Source of the DNA: Alphaproteobacteria bacterium
GTDB lineage: Bacteria; Pseudomonadota; Alphaproteobacteria; Micavibrionales; Micavibrionaceae
NCBI GenBank assembly: GCA_020443075.1
Contig: JAGRIU010000015.1
Span: 1 to 64,000 of the forward strand
Reading direction: 5' to 3'
DNA length: 64,000 nt
This document shows, piece after piece, positions 26,648 through 36,015 of this stretch. Both the position numbers and the translations under genes were made by a program. How positions within the stretch are numbered: the first letter of the stretch is position 1; every line of letters begins with the position of its first letter. The notes beneath the pieces were generated by a model. That model did no database searches. It had not been told where the DNA came from and worked only from the letters and a program-made list of their open reading frames with translations.

Positions 26648-26735
26648 TAAGGTTTTTCTTATTATTCTTTTGATTCTTTGTGATCGAGGGTACAATTCTG
26701 AGGCTACTATTAGGAGACTCTTTTTTTCATTTATC

Positions 26736-28994
26736 ATGTTTAGACGACTTTTTTCCCCTGTTTTTTGCGCGGTTTTTCTGGTCATTTTTTTAGGAATCGG
26801 TCTTGCCGGACTTTCTTTGACATCCGTTAATCATGCTATGCGCGCCTATTTTTCTCATGATGATCGACAATATAAAGCTGATCAACATCTCCAGAGTTTT
26901 TTCCCCGGTGATGATGTTTTTATTTTTCTTTTTTCGGGTCAAGGGTTGTTTGAAGATGCTTTCTTGAAAAATATGCAGACGGCTATTCCTCAGCTGAAAG
27001 CGGTTAAAAATGTCGATCGGGTTTTATCCATTTTTACTCTCGATCATATTTCCGGGACTGAGGACGGCTTTGAAGTCCGGCCTTTATTTTCGCAGTCCGA
27101 TTGGGCGTTACCGCGCGATGTGCGGCAGCAAGTTGTTTTGGATGACAGAATTGCGCCCGGGTTTGTTGTGTCTGAGGATGGAAAAGCGCTGGCTTTGGTT
27201 GTGCGGCTCGAAAAAAACCTGGCCACCGCCCAGCAAATCGAGGTTCGGACAAGGCTTTTCCAGATTTTAAAACAGCAGAACTTGAGCAGTTATTTAACGG
27301 CTGTTTCGGGGCCCAGCGAGGTTGTTTATATGCAGTATCAAGCTATGATCGATAGCTTGAACATCTTGATGCCTCTTGCATCTTTTTTAAGTTTTGCATT
27401 ATTGATCTGGCTTTTCCCTCGTGTGTTGGCGATCGCTCTGGCGGGGTTGAGCATTGGGTTGTCGGCTTTGTCTGCAATATTTGTTCTCAATGTTGCCGGG
27501 CAGGATTTTACGATGATCCATTCCATGATTCCGCCCATGATTACGGCTTTGGCGACGGCTCTGATTATCCATTATTATAACCGGATTGTTCATTATTCTT
27601 CTTTAGGGCTTTTGGCTCGTGAGCGCAGTTTACAGGCAGCAGAGGATATTTTTAAGCCAGCGCTTTATACGGTATTGACGACAGCCGGGGGGTTGGCTTC
27701 GCTAAGTTTTAGTCCGTTGCCGACCATCCAGAGTTTTGGTTTATCGAGCGCTTTTGGCGTTTTATTTATGTTTTTTGTTGTTTTAATTTTGATGCCTCCT
27801 ATCCTGATGCGTTGGGACCGCGATAGGCCGTGGTCTAAAGGCCGTGGACCGGAACGTTTTTCAGCGTTTCTTGCTTTATCTTGTGGCCGGTTCGCCTTGC
27901 GGCATGCGGGAAAGGTTCTGGTCGTCGTTTTTTTGATGTTAGCGGTGGCTTCTCCTTTTCTTTCACGCGTGCGGGTGGAGACGGACGTGTTCAGATTTTT
28001 TGATGAAAAACACCGTATTACGGTCGATACGCAGACAGTTGAAGACCAGTTGTCCGGTACAATCACGTTAGGTGTTCTTTTTGAAACGCCTCAGGTTGAT
28101 GCGTTTCAATCCCCGGATTTCTTGCTTTATTTGCAGGCTTTTCAAAACTGGCTGGAGGGACTTCCGGAAATTGACGAGAGCACTTCGATGGCCGAGATTA
28201 TAGAAGATATGAATTGGGCTTTTCATGGAGAAAACCCTGATTATCGGCGTATTCCCGATAACCAGGACCTGGTTGTTCAGTATCTGTTTTTTTACGATGG
28301 GGATGATCTGTTTGAGCTGACGAATCGGGATTTTAATGCGGCACAAGTCACTATCAATTTGAATGTCCATGAAACCGGTGAAATTCGAAGAGTTGTAGAG
28401 AAAATCGAGACTTATCTTCGGGAACATCCTTATCCAGAAGTTCGCAGCACTGTTGCGGGTTTCGGTTCTTTGTTTGCCCGTTTGGCGGATATGATCGTTA
28501 AAACCCAGATTTACAGTCTTTTGAGCGCTCTTGTCGTTATTTTTATTTTTCTGGTTTTTGTTTTTCGATCATTCGGCAGCGCTTTGTTGTGTATGGTTCC
28601 GAATATTTCTCCGGCGCTGATCACTTTTATTTTAATGGGCGCATTTAATATTTGGCTGGATATTGGAACGGCGATGATTGCCAGTGTTAGTGTCGGGATC
28701 GCGGTTGACGATACGATTCATATCTATCATGGCTACATAAGCCGTCGCCGCAAAGGGTGTAGCCCGGTATTTTCCTTGATGCGGTCATACCAGCATGCCG
28801 GTCGATCTGTTGTGGCGACGTCTCTTGTTTTGGGCACCCAATTTTTTATTATTGCGTTCTCCGATTTCGCGCCGACAAGTCACTTCGGACTTTTGAGCGG
28901 GATCGGAATTTTGACGGCGCTCTTTTTCGATTTGCTGGTCTTGCCGGCGCTGATCCTGGTTTTGAATAAGTATTTCGTCCGTGCTTCCAACTGA
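26736..28994 (+). CDS. MMPL/RND-superfamily exporter
   Basis: 752-residue inner-membrane transporter with twelve predicted helices and two large periplasmic loops. It is typical of the MMPL/HpnN-like branch that moves lipids, with IAVDDTIHIYHGY as the late conserved segment (two adjacent Asp) and LSIGLSALSAIFVLNVAGQ in the first half. It is divergent from oxzB across an 88-bp gap, so it may export or translocate the oxzA/oxzB product; this is inference. No adaptor or channel accompanies it, but a LolA-like and an outer-membrane protein lie just beyond. The start at 26736 has no good ribosome site; an AGGAG is about 20 bases upstream, so the exact start is uncertain. Confidence 0.85.
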   Translation: MFRRLFSPVFCAVFLVIFLGIGLAGLSLTSVNHAMRAYFSHDDRQYKADQHLQSFFPGDDVFIFLFSGQGLFEDAFLKNMQTAIPQLKAVKNVDRVLSIFTLDHISGTEDGFEVRPLFSQSDWALPRDVRQQVVLDDRIAPGFVVSEDGKALALVVRLEKNLATAQQIEVRTRLFQILKQQNLSSYLTAVSGPSEVVYMQYQAMIDSLNILMPLASFLSFALLIWLFPRVLAIALAGLSIGLSALSAIFVLNVAGQDFTMIHSMIPPMITALATALIIHYYNRIVHYSSLGLLARERSLQAAEDIFKPALYTVLTTAGGLASLSFSPLPTIQSFGLSSAFGVLFMFFVVLILMPPILMRWDRDRPWSKGRGPERFSAFLALSCGRFALRHAGKVLVVVFLMLAVASPFLSRVRVETDVFRFFDEKHRITVDTQTVEDQLSGTITLGVLFETPQVDAFQSPDFLLYLQAFQNWLEGLPEIDESTSMAEIIEDMNWAFHGENPDYRRIPDNQDLVVQYLFFYDGDDLFELTNRDFNAAQVTINLNVHETGEIRRVVEKIETYLREHPYPEVRSTVAGFGSLFARLADMIVKTQIYSLLSALVVIFIFLVFVFRSFGSALLCMVPNISPALITFILMGAFNIWLDIGTAMIASVSVGIAVDDTIHIYHGYISRRRKGCSPVFSLMRSYQHAGRSVVATSLVLGTQFFIIAFSDFAPTSHFGLLSGIGILTALFFDLLVLPALILVLNKYFVRASN

Positions 28995-29036
28995 CCGTGC
29001 GTGTTTTGCTTTGTGCGCAGATCGTGTATCTTTTAA

Positions 29037-30674
29037 CTAGAGTTGGTATTTCCAGCCCAGCATGAGCGCCGAGTTATTTTTATAAAATCCTCCGGCGGTT
29101 TCTTCGTTGCCATCAAAGAAATGGTATTCTACGAAGAGTTCATGGCTGTTGAGGCCTTTGTAGCTGATTTTCGGGTTCAGGTAGATATCTTTGCGGTTGA
29201 GTCCGGCCGCGTAGTCCAATTCGGCGTTCCAGCGGCCCTGATCGAATTCGTTATGGATGGTGCCGTTTATGCTGTAGGTTTCGGTGCGTTCGATGACATT
29301 GTCGGCGTCGGGGTAAATTACAGCTGCGGCTTGGGCAATAATGCGCAAATCGCCGTCGCCGGGGTAAAATTCAGCGCCGGCTACGATATGTGCCATATCC
29401 GCTTCCGTTTTGTTTAGTGCCGTTGTGTGTAAGGGCACATCGGTAATCCAGGCGCCTTCCGCGCGTAAGATCGTGCTGCCGATGGGGATGGCGATATCGC
29501 CGCCCATGACCCAGCCCCAATCATATCGAGCCTCTAATGTTTTGCCGCTTGCGCCGGCTAGCGCGGCTGCGGGAGGCGTTCCGGCTTGTATAGCGCTGAG
29601 GATTTGCGGGTTAACGGCGTAGAATGGAGTGTTTCGGCGCGCGCGTTGCGCTGTTACGGCCCAATCGGCGCTGTCTCCGGTTTTGCTGAAGCGGATACCG
29701 CCACCGCCAATACCGCTTACATCGTCATCTATTGTTGCGTTTTGGATGAGTGGTGTTAAGGCCGGGTCAGTTTTTACGCCTAGAATCTTTCCATTGTCCT
29801 TGTCGATGAAACTCCACAGGCTGTCTTGATCGGGCAGAGCCTGACGCAGGTCTGCGACAAAGAGACCGTCCAGCTTATAATCGCCCATTGTGTATTCGCT
29901 GCGCAGGGCGGGTACGGCCATACGGCGTTCTTCGTAATCGTTGGTAATAAAAGTTCTTAGATCTTGCGGGCCTAATTGATCTGTGGGTTTGATATCGTCG
30001 ACGCGTCCCCAAATTACTCTTTGGGCTCCTAATGTCGTGCTGAAATTGCCATTTTTATAGCGAAGGTAGTTTTCATCGTAGCGCACATCTGTTTCCGAAA
30101 AATCATGTCCCCCCGTTTCTTGTATGTGATCAATATCCAGGGAAGCCTTGAAGTCTAGGTTGTCATTGATCTGTCCGGTTGCGCTTAGACTGGTTTTGGC
30201 ATATCCGGTGAAATCCGATCTGGAATCACTATCGGGGAGGTAACCGCCTTTGAGTTCGAATTTTGCCGAAAGATCGGGCTCACAACACGGCTTTTTATCT
30301 TCTTCCGGGGGCATCATCGGCGTTTCTTCGCTGTCGGTTACGCCCGGTTCTTCTGCCGTGATGCTTTGTCCGAAGGAAAAAGATTGCCCGTTGCCGGAGG
30401 CCGGCTCAATATTTTGTACTGGTTTGTTTTGTTCTTGGTTATTTACATTGGCACTGGCACTGGCCGGATTCGATGATGTTTGTGCATTGTTTTCCGGGAA
30501 TGTATAAATTTTGACTTGTCCACCGCCATCGGCCAACAGGGCGTCGATTGCCGGTTTCGAGATGTTTTGCGCCTGAGCAGGTGTGGCGATATATAAACTG
30601 ACCACCGCACAGCTTGTCAGTAAAGTTGTCAATTTGGCTTTTGCGTTTGAGCGGATGATTTTTTTATTTTTCAT
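29037..30674 (-). CDS. DUF1302-type outer-membrane beta-barrel protein
   Basis: 545-residue protein. A signal peptide ends near ATPAQA (about residue 35). A low-complexity N/Q/S-rich region follows, with a CCEP segment before the barrel. The barrel region has alternating strands and the DUF1302 signature GRVDDIKPTDQLGPQDLR. It ends in aromatic MLGWKYQL, as outer-membrane proteins do. Members of this family are commonly encoded with RND-superfamily exporters and LolA-like proteins. It lies 26 bp after the LolA-like gene on the same strand, so it is very probably co-transcribed. Function is unproven; lipid or hydrophobic-compound export is the leading guess. Confidence 0.85.
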   Translation of the reverse strand: MKNKKIIRSNAKAKLTTLLTSCAVVSLYIATPAQAQNISKPAIDALLADGGGQVKIYTFPENNAQTSSNPASASANVNNQEQNKPVQNIEPASGNGQSFSFGQSITAEEPGVTDSEETPMMPPEEDKKPCCEPDLSAKFELKGGYLPDSDSRSDFTGYAKTSLSATGQINDNLDFKASLDIDHIQETGGHDFSETDVRYDENYLRYKNGNFSTTLGAQRVIWGRVDDIKPTDQLGPQDLRTFITNDYEERRMAVPALRSEYTMGDYKLDGLFVADLRQALPDQDSLWSFIDKDNGKILGVKTDPALTPLIQNATIDDDVSGIGGGGIRFSKTGDSADWAVTAQRARRNTPFYAVNPQILSAIQAGTPPAAALAGASGKTLEARYDWGWVMGGDIAIPIGSTILRAEGAWITDVPLHTTALNKTEADMAHIVAGAEFYPGDGDLRIIAQAAAVIYPDADNVIERTETYSINGTIHNEFDQGRWNAELDYAAGLNRKDIYLNPKISYKGLNSHELFVEYHFFDGNEETAGGFYKNNSALMLGWKYQL

Positions 30675-30700
30675 AGTTTAAAATACAGCTTGTCAAAGAA

Positions 30701-31525
30701 CTATGGACGGTATTTTTGATCTTCCAGAGGGTTTTGTAAAGTTGTTTGAGAGAAAAGCTCATCAGGCAGTTCCTGATCATAGATGGTTTTATGATTAAGG
30801 ATATGCGTTTCATAGCCTTCCTGCAGGTCCGTGATCTGGGTTTCTATCACTGTCCAATTTCCTTGTATATTTTCAATTTTCTTAACTTTAAGACGTTTGA
30901 CGGGTTGATCGTTTGCGTCTTTATAAAAATCAATCCGGATAGGAATAAGGGTTTGCGGGTGGACCCATAATATGCGTTTTGAGTATGTGGAGTTTCCCGC
31001 ATCAACCGGAACGCTCTCTATGACGTCGCAAGCGGCGCCTTCAATGGTTTCGCGGCCTTTGTAGGTGTGGGTATCCTGGTTTGGTTTGCGGTCTTGCAAA
31101 TCCTCGTAATAAATTTCCGAACCGACAAAGCGGCCGCCTTTACGTTCGCCAGCAATGCGGCGTTCGCGTCCCAATGCGGGCAGATAGAGCCATTGATCGC
31201 TGGTGCCGTCGGCGTGGCTTTGCGTTAACAGGCCCGTATCTTTTACATCTTTGGGCAGGGCGAAGCGAATAAGGGAGAGAATTTCTCCGTTGTTTAAGTC
31301 TTTGCGAAAACTGTAAAACTCACGAGAGCGTTCGGACGCATCTTTGCTTCTCAAAATCATGGTCGTTTGTAAAACCGCAGTCTGACCATCAGGGCGATCA
31401 TAAACAGCTTGAGCTATTTTTTGTCCTTTTTCGTCGGCACGAGCAGCCTGAGAACACAGGGCTGTTATGATGATGAGGGTTGCAAGGCCTAAGAGTTTTA
31501 ATGTTGCGCTGTTTTTGATGTCCAT
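30701..31525 (-). CDS. LolA-like outer-membrane lipoprotein-sorting protein (PF17131 type)
   Basis: 274-residue periplasmic protein. A signal peptide ends near SQAARADE (about residue 30). The rest is a LolA/LolB-like open beta-barrel: DRPDGQTAVLQTTMILRSKD, DQWLYLPALGRERRIAGE, RKGGRFVGSEIYYEDLQDR. Such proteins ferry lipids or lipoproteins and are found next to MMPL transporters. First gene of the two-gene operon with the DUF1302 barrel. Together with the MMPL exporter at 26736 it makes a plausible trans-envelope lipid route. Confidence 0.87.
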   Translation of the reverse strand: MDIKNSATLKLLGLATLIIITALCSQAARADEKGQKIAQAVYDRPDGQTAVLQTTMILRSKDASERSREFYSFRKDLNNGEILSLIRFALPKDVKDTGLLTQSHADGTSDQWLYLPALGRERRIAGERKGGRFVGSEIYYEDLQDRKPNQDTHTYKGRETIEGAACDVIESVPVDAGNSTYSKRILWVHPQTLIPIRIDFYKDANDQPVKRLKVKKIENIQGNWTVIETQITDLQEGYETHILNHKTIYDQELPDELFSQTTLQNPLEDQKYRP

Positions 31526-31647
31526 ATTTGTACTTTTACGTGAGAGCGTTTACTTCTTTCCAGCATATCATATTCATATTTCGAGAGGATAGCCAACGTC
31601 TTTCTGTAGAGTTCCAGGTATTGCGCTGGTGTTTGGGGGTGTAAAAA

Positions 31648-31735
31648 TGGCGGAGAGGACAGGATTCGAACCTGCGAGGGCTTGCACCCAACACGCTTTC
31701 CAGGCGTGCGCCTTAAACCGCTCGGCCACCTCTCC
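31648..31735 (-). tRNA. tRNA-Ser(GGA)
   Basis: 88-nt tRNA including encoded CCA. Acceptor stem GGAGAGG pairs with CCTCTCC, discriminator G. The anticodon loop reads CTGGAAA, giving anticodon GGA. The long variable arm characteristic of tRNA-Ser is present, and the T arm contains GGTTCGAATCC. Confidence 0.96.
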
Positions 31736-31869
31736 CAAGGACTTTTGCCTAAAGATTTTTTGCGTGCGCAGACTAACGTTCTGATGGCGAAAGTGCAAGA
31801 GGTCTTTTCGAATGCTTTGATCGTTGCTACACTGCTTTACAGTGTTTTATTTTTATAGGGGCGTTTTCC

Positions 31870-32286
31870 ATGCGCGGCGGCTTTCTGATTTTTCTTCTTT
31901 TGATCCCGGCTTCGGTGGCTTTGGGGCATGATGTGTATCTGTTTTACCAGAATTATTTGCTGACGGAACCGTTTTCGATTGATCTGGTTCGAGAGCAGTT
32001 TAAGTTCAGCGCTCTGGGGTTTATCTGGACGACATACGAGGTGAATAGCTATAAACAGGCCGTCGAGACGCTCGATCCGCAGACATGGGCGTGGATTGAT
32101 TATTTTTTGACGTTTAAAGCGTTTTTTGTCGGTCTTGGCTTTGCCGGGTTCTTTATTGTTTTGTTCGGGGTTCTGGCCCTCTTCGGTGTGGGGCCGTTCG
32201 CCAGTGAAGGCGGCATTGTCTATGGTTCCGATAAAAAAACCGGCGGGCATGTTAAAGGCCAGACAATGAAATATAACCGCAAGTGA
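31870..32286 (+). CDS. Hypothetical membrane protein
   Basis: 138-residue protein with an N-terminal hydrophobic segment (about 4-22) and a second one (about 84-106: FFVGLGFAGFFIVLFGVLALFG). Between them lies a periplasmic segment of about 60 residues with many aromatic residues. The C-terminal tail is basic and probably cytosolic. AGGGG lies about 8 bases before ATG. No family recognised. Confidence 0.72.
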   Translation: MRGGFLIFLLLIPASVALGHDVYLFYQNYLLTEPFSIDLVREQFKFSALGFIWTTYEVNSYKQAVETLDPQTWAWIDYFLTFKAFFVGLGFAGFFIVLFGVLALFGVGPFASEGGIVYGSDKKTGGHVKGQTMKYNRK

Positions 32287-32292
32287 GGCGGT

Positions 32293-33168
32293 TTAGACGC
32301 CGGAGGCTTTCCGGATGGCCGAATCGATCTGTGCCAGGTCTTGTGGACGCGATAAGCGGTGATCACCGTCTTCTATAAAGGTGATTTCGACGTTTTTTTC
32401 TCCGTAGCATTTCTGGATTTTTACGGCTGTTTGCCACGGCACGTCGGCGTCTTGTTTGCCTTGAAAAAGATGGATGGGGCAAGGCGGGTTTTGAGGTTTA
32501 TCTAAAAGCAGGTGGTTTTTGGCTTCTTGATAGAAGCTTTTGCTGAAATGGTATGGTTCATCGCTGTAATCGTTTTCAACGGCGACGATGCCCGTTTCCA
32601 TTAGTGTTTTTTGTTGTTCGGGTGTGAGGCGCTGCGCGAACATGTCCTCGGTGAAATCGGGCGCGGCGGCAATGCCGATCAGGCCGCATAAGGCTTCGGG
32701 CCGATATTCGGCCAGGAGAAGGGCGATCCATCCGCCCATGGAGGAGCCAATGACAAGCACTTTGCCGCTGTGTTGTTTCAGGCCATGGTCTAAAATGGCG
32801 AGCGCGTCTTCGAGCCAATCGCCGATCGTGCAGTTTTCGAATATGCCTTCGGATTGGCCGTGTCCGGAATAATCAAAGCGCAGATAGGCTTGTCCGCGTG
32901 TGGCGCATTGTTCTTCGAAGTATTGGGCTTTGGTGCCCTGCATGTCCGAGCGGTATCCCCCGCAAAAGATAACAAGTGGAAGGTTTTCTCTTTCCGGTGA
33001 AGCGGGTTGGTGGATATAGGCTAGCGCAGGCTTGTTTTCGCGGTGCAAATAGGCCATGGTCATGCGGCTTGATCTTTCTTTTATGTCGTTTCTATGTGAT
33101 ATATAGGCAAGCGCGCGTTCGGGCAAGGCCCGGTCAGGCGATGGATTTTGGATCAGTAAATTTGACAA
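32293..33168 (-). CDS. Alpha/beta hydrolase (serine esterase-like)
   Basis: 291-residue cytosolic hydrolase. The oxyanion strand is VIFCGGYRSDMQG, the nucleophile elbow VIGSSMGGW, the acid LFQGKQDADVPW and the catalytic His IEDGDHRLSRP: a full Ser-Asp-His triad. Likely an esterase or lipase-like enzyme; substrate unknown. An alternative start at 33063 (MTMAYLHREN) has a somewhat better purine-rich region upstream, and the first 35 residues would then not be translated. Confidence 0.87.
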   Translation of the reverse strand: MSNLLIQNPSPDRALPERALAYISHRNDIKERSSRMTMAYLHRENKPALAYIHQPASPERENLPLVIFCGGYRSDMQGTKAQYFEEQCATRGQAYLRFDYSGHGQSEGIFENCTIGDWLEDALAILDHGLKQHSGKVLVIGSSMGGWIALLLAEYRPEALCGLIGIAAAPDFTEDMFAQRLTPEQQKTLMETGIVAVENDYSDEPYHFSKSFYQEAKNHLLLDKPQNPPCPIHLFQGKQDADVPWQTAVKIQKCYGEKNVEITFIEDGDHRLSRPQDLAQIDSAIRKASGV

Positions 33169-33188
33169 GGGCTTAGAGGCTTTAATTT

Positions 33189-34400
33189 ATGGGCGGATTT
33201 CAGACGCAGCCGGTTATTATGCAGGTTATTCCCTGTTTGGGTCCCGGCGGGGCTGAGCAGGGCTGCATTGATGTGGCCTCAGAGCTTGTAGCCGGGGGCG
33301 CTCAGGCGCTTGTGGTGTCTAATGGCGGAAGCCGTGTGCCCGAGCTGGCGCGGATCGGGGCTGTGCATATCAATATGCCGGTGCATTCGAAAAACCCTTT
33401 GGTTATGTGGAAGAATATTAGCGCTTTGCGCCGGATCATTGATCGTTATAACGTCAATATCGTGCATGCGCGCAGCCGTGCCCCGGCCTGGAGTGCTTAT
33501 GCGGCGTGCCGGAAATCCAAGGCGCATTTTATGACGACGTGTCACGCGCCTTATAATATTAGCGGCGAGCCAAAACGGTTTTATAATAGCTCGATTGCCC
33601 AAGGTGAGCGCGTGATTGCGATTTCTCATTATGTTTCGGAATATCTGAAGACCAATTTTCAGCTCGATGATCGCACGATTCGTTTGATCCCGCGCGGTAT
33701 TCCGCTGGACCGTTTTCATCCGACGGCCGTGACGCCTCATCGGATGATTACGCTGGCTCAGGAGTGGCGGATACCTGACGGGGCGAATATTATTATGCTA
33801 CCCGGGCGTTTGACGCGCTGGAAAGGGCATCAGGTGATGATCGAGGCGCTGGAGCGGATTGGCCGGAAAGATTTGTTCTGCGTTATTATCGGCTCGGATC
33901 AGGGCCGTAAAGACTACCGGTTGGAACTGGAAAAGACAATTGAGGAGAAGGGGCTTGGTGCGCAGGTGCGCATGGTCGATCATTGTAACGATATGCCCGC
34001 AGCCTATATGCTTTCGACGGTTGTCGTGTGTCCTTCGACGGATCCGGAAGGGTTTGGCCGCGTACCGGTTGAGGCGCAAGCGATGGGGCGGCCGATTATT
34101 GCCAGCGATCATGGCGGAGCGCAGGAAACCATTATTCGCGGACAAACCGGTTGGTTGGTTGAGCCGGGAGATCCTCAGGCATTGGCCAAAGCGATAGAAG
34201 AGGCTCTGGCTTTGGGACCGACCCAGCGGTCTATGCTGGCGACGCGGGCCATGGCCCATGTGGCGGCGTATTTTACCAAAGAACAAATGGTTGATAAGAC
34301 TTTGGATGTGTATGCCGAGCTTTTGCGTGGTGAAATCCAGCCGCATGCGCAGAATGAAAATCCATTTCATTTGCACAGGGTTGCTGGCGGGCGATATTAA
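33189..34400 (+). CDS. Glycosyltransferase family 4 (GT-B)
   Basis: 403-residue GT-B glycosyltransferase. N-terminal acceptor domain begins MQVIPCLGPGGAEQG; the C-terminal donor domain carries the E-x7-E motif DPEGFGRVPVEAQAMG and SDHGGAQETI. It is followed at 33 bp by a heptosyltransferase-type gene, which suggests both build the LPS core or a surface glycan. The GT4 donor and acceptor are not predictable from this sequence. Confidence 0.9.
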   Translation: MGGFQTQPVIMQVIPCLGPGGAEQGCIDVASELVAGGAQALVVSNGGSRVPELARIGAVHINMPVHSKNPLVMWKNISALRRIIDRYNVNIVHARSRAPAWSAYAACRKSKAHFMTTCHAPYNISGEPKRFYNSSIAQGERVIAISHYVSEYLKTNFQLDDRTIRLIPRGIPLDRFHPTAVTPHRMITLAQEWRIPDGANIIMLPGRLTRWKGHQVMIEALERIGRKDLFCVIIGSDQGRKDYRLELEKTIEEKGLGAQVRMVDHCNDMPAAYMLSTVVVCPSTDPEGFGRVPVEAQAMGRPIIASDHGGAQETIIRGQTGWLVEPGDPQALAKAIEEALALGPTQRSMLATRAMAHVAAYFTKEQMVDKTLDVYAELLRGEIQPHAQNENPFHLHRVAGGRY

Positions 34401-34433
34401 CAGACTAATTGGTTTGTAAAATGGTTTGATGTT

Positions 34434-35399
34434 ATGGCTGAGAACGAAGTTGAACATATTCTGGTGATCAAGCTCGGTGCTTTGGGTGACTTTATTCAGG
34501 CGCTGGGGCCGATGGCGGCGATCCGCCGTGCGCATCCAGGTGCGCGCATTACGCTTTTGACGACCAAACCGTTTGAGGGTTTTGCGAAAGATTGCGGGTA
34601 TTTTGATCAAATCTGGATTGACGAACGGCCGGGCTTGTTTAATTTTTCCGGTTGGCTGGCTTTGCGTAGGGCCTTGAACAGCAAGCCTTTTAAACGCGTT
34701 TATGATTTGCAGAATAATGACCGGACAGGGTTTTATTTTAAATTATTTCGCCGCAAACCCGAGTGGGTCGGGATTGCCAAAGGGGCTTCGCATCAAAATC
34801 GCGATTATTGCAAAAAGACCCAGCATGGTTTTGATCGGCATGTACGGGCGTTGACTCTGGCCGGGATTACGGATGTCAGTCTTGATCATCTGGACTGGAT
34901 GAAGGGGGAGTTGTCTCGGTTTTCCTTGCAGCGTCCCTTTGTGCTGCTTGTGCCTGGGTGTGCGCCGAGCCGGCCGGAAAAGCGCTGGCCTTCCTCTCAT
35001 TTTGCGCGTTTGGCGCAAATGGTGGCGGGCTTGGGCTTTCAGCCTGTTGTGATCGGTACGGGCTCTGAGGTGCAGATTGCAGCCGAAATGGTGGAGCAAT
35101 GTCCGCAGGTTTTGGATTTAACATCACAAACCAGTTTTGCGCAGATTGCCGCTCTGGGGCGCGAAGCGGCCGGGGCGATCGGTAATGATACGGGGCCAAT
35201 GCATTTGATCGGGGCGACGGGGTGTCCGTCTCTGGTTTTGTTTTCCTCGCGTTCAGACCCGGTGCTCCATGCGCCTAAAGGTGACAATGTGCAGGTTCTT
35301 CGGCGTGATCCGTTAGGGATTTTAAAACCGGAAGAGGTTTTAGAGCGTTTTTCTCCGCGGCAGATACTAGGCGAAAAAGCCCAGTGCACGATGCATTAG
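34434..35399 (+). CDS. Glycosyltransferase family 9 (heptosyltransferase-like)
   Basis: 321-residue protein of the ADP-heptose:LPS heptosyltransferase family. Motifs: IKLGALGDFIQALGPMAAIR at the N-terminus and IGNDTGPMHLIGATGCPSLVLFS in the donor domain. Expected to add heptose to the LPS inner core. It lies 33 bp after the GT4 gene, in one operon, and converges on the ArsR gene. Confidence 0.9.
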   Translation: MAENEVEHILVIKLGALGDFIQALGPMAAIRRAHPGARITLLTTKPFEGFAKDCGYFDQIWIDERPGLFNFSGWLALRRALNSKPFKRVYDLQNNDRTGFYFKLFRRKPEWVGIAKGASHQNRDYCKKTQHGFDRHVRALTLAGITDVSLDHLDWMKGELSRFSLQRPFVLLVPGCAPSRPEKRWPSSHFARLAQMVAGLGFQPVVIGTGSEVQIAAEMVEQCPQVLDLTSQTSFAQIAALGREAAGAIGNDTGPMHLIGATGCPSLVLFSSRSDPVLHAPKGDNVQVLRRDPLGILKPEEVLERFSPRQILGEKAQCTMH

Positions 35400-35425
35400 C
35401 ATTTGAGTCTCAGGGCCCGTTCGCT

Positions 35426-35746
35426 TTAACAACCTTTCGATAGGCAATCTTTGCAGTAGTAATTGTAAAGACATTCCAGAACACTGCGGGTGGCCGGATC
35501 GTTTAAGGAGTAATATATGGTTTGAGCATCGCGGCGGGTTTTGACGAACCCATCGCGGCGTAAGCGCGCTAAATGCTGTGAGAGTGCCGATTGGCTTAGA
35601 TTTACGAGTTTTTCTATATCCCCAACACAGAGTTCTTGTTCGTATAAAGAACATATAATCATCAAGCGTTTTTCGTTTGAAAGCGCTTTAAGAAGACGTG
35701 AGGCGGCCTTCACATTTTCCTCTAATTTTTCAAAATCAACGTTCAT
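35426..35746 (-). CDS. ArsR/SmtB-family repressor with several cysteines
   Basis: 106-residue winged-helix regulator. The recognition helix is LSQSALSQHLARLRRDGFV and the wing RRDAQTIYYSL. It has six Cys (32, 40, 92, 98, 101, 106). Cys40 in ELCVGDIE and Cys92 near the C-terminal helix are close to where thiol-sensing relatives (BigR/SqrR) place their redox pair. C98-x-x-C101 could also hold metal. Upstream DNA (35747-36015) is shared with the divergent energy-taxis genes. The regulated gene is unknown; it may act on its own promoter or on the taxis operon. Confidence 0.85.
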   Translation of the reverse strand: MNVDFEKLEENVKAASRLLKALSNEKRLMIICSLYEQELCVGDIEKLVNLSQSALSQHLARLRRDGFVKTRRDAQTIYYSLNDPATRSVLECLYNYYCKDCLSKGC

Positions 35747-35922
35747 TTAAGATCCTGGTTTAAAGGTACAAAGACAACCGGACAGGCTTTGTATTATGCC
35801 TTTTCTCGCCGGTTACTTGTGGGTACACGAGTAAAAATAAAAATCAGAAAAAATTCTTATTCTCCATTTATACCATGTCGTAGACCAATATTTCAATTTT
35901 TTAATATGTTTGTCTGGTTTTT

Positions 35923-35965
35923 TTGATTAAAATCAATCGTCAAAACTAATTAGATCAGTTATACT
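35923..35965 (+). promoter_or_regulatory. FNR-type box and -10 upstream of the split energy-taxis operon
   Basis: TTGATTAAAATCAA (35923-35936) is a perfect FNR/FnrL consensus (TTGAT-N4-ATCAA). A good -10 (TATACT, 35960-35965) follows, so the box centre is at about -42 from the expected start site near 35972, a class II activator position. There is no matching -35, as expected for an activator-dependent promoter. The first start codon lies 50 bp beyond the -10. Confidence 0.72.
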
Positions 35966-36015
35966 TTGAGCGTATCTGCGTCTGTCTTCCATTATCATAA
36001 CGAGAGAGCATTCAT

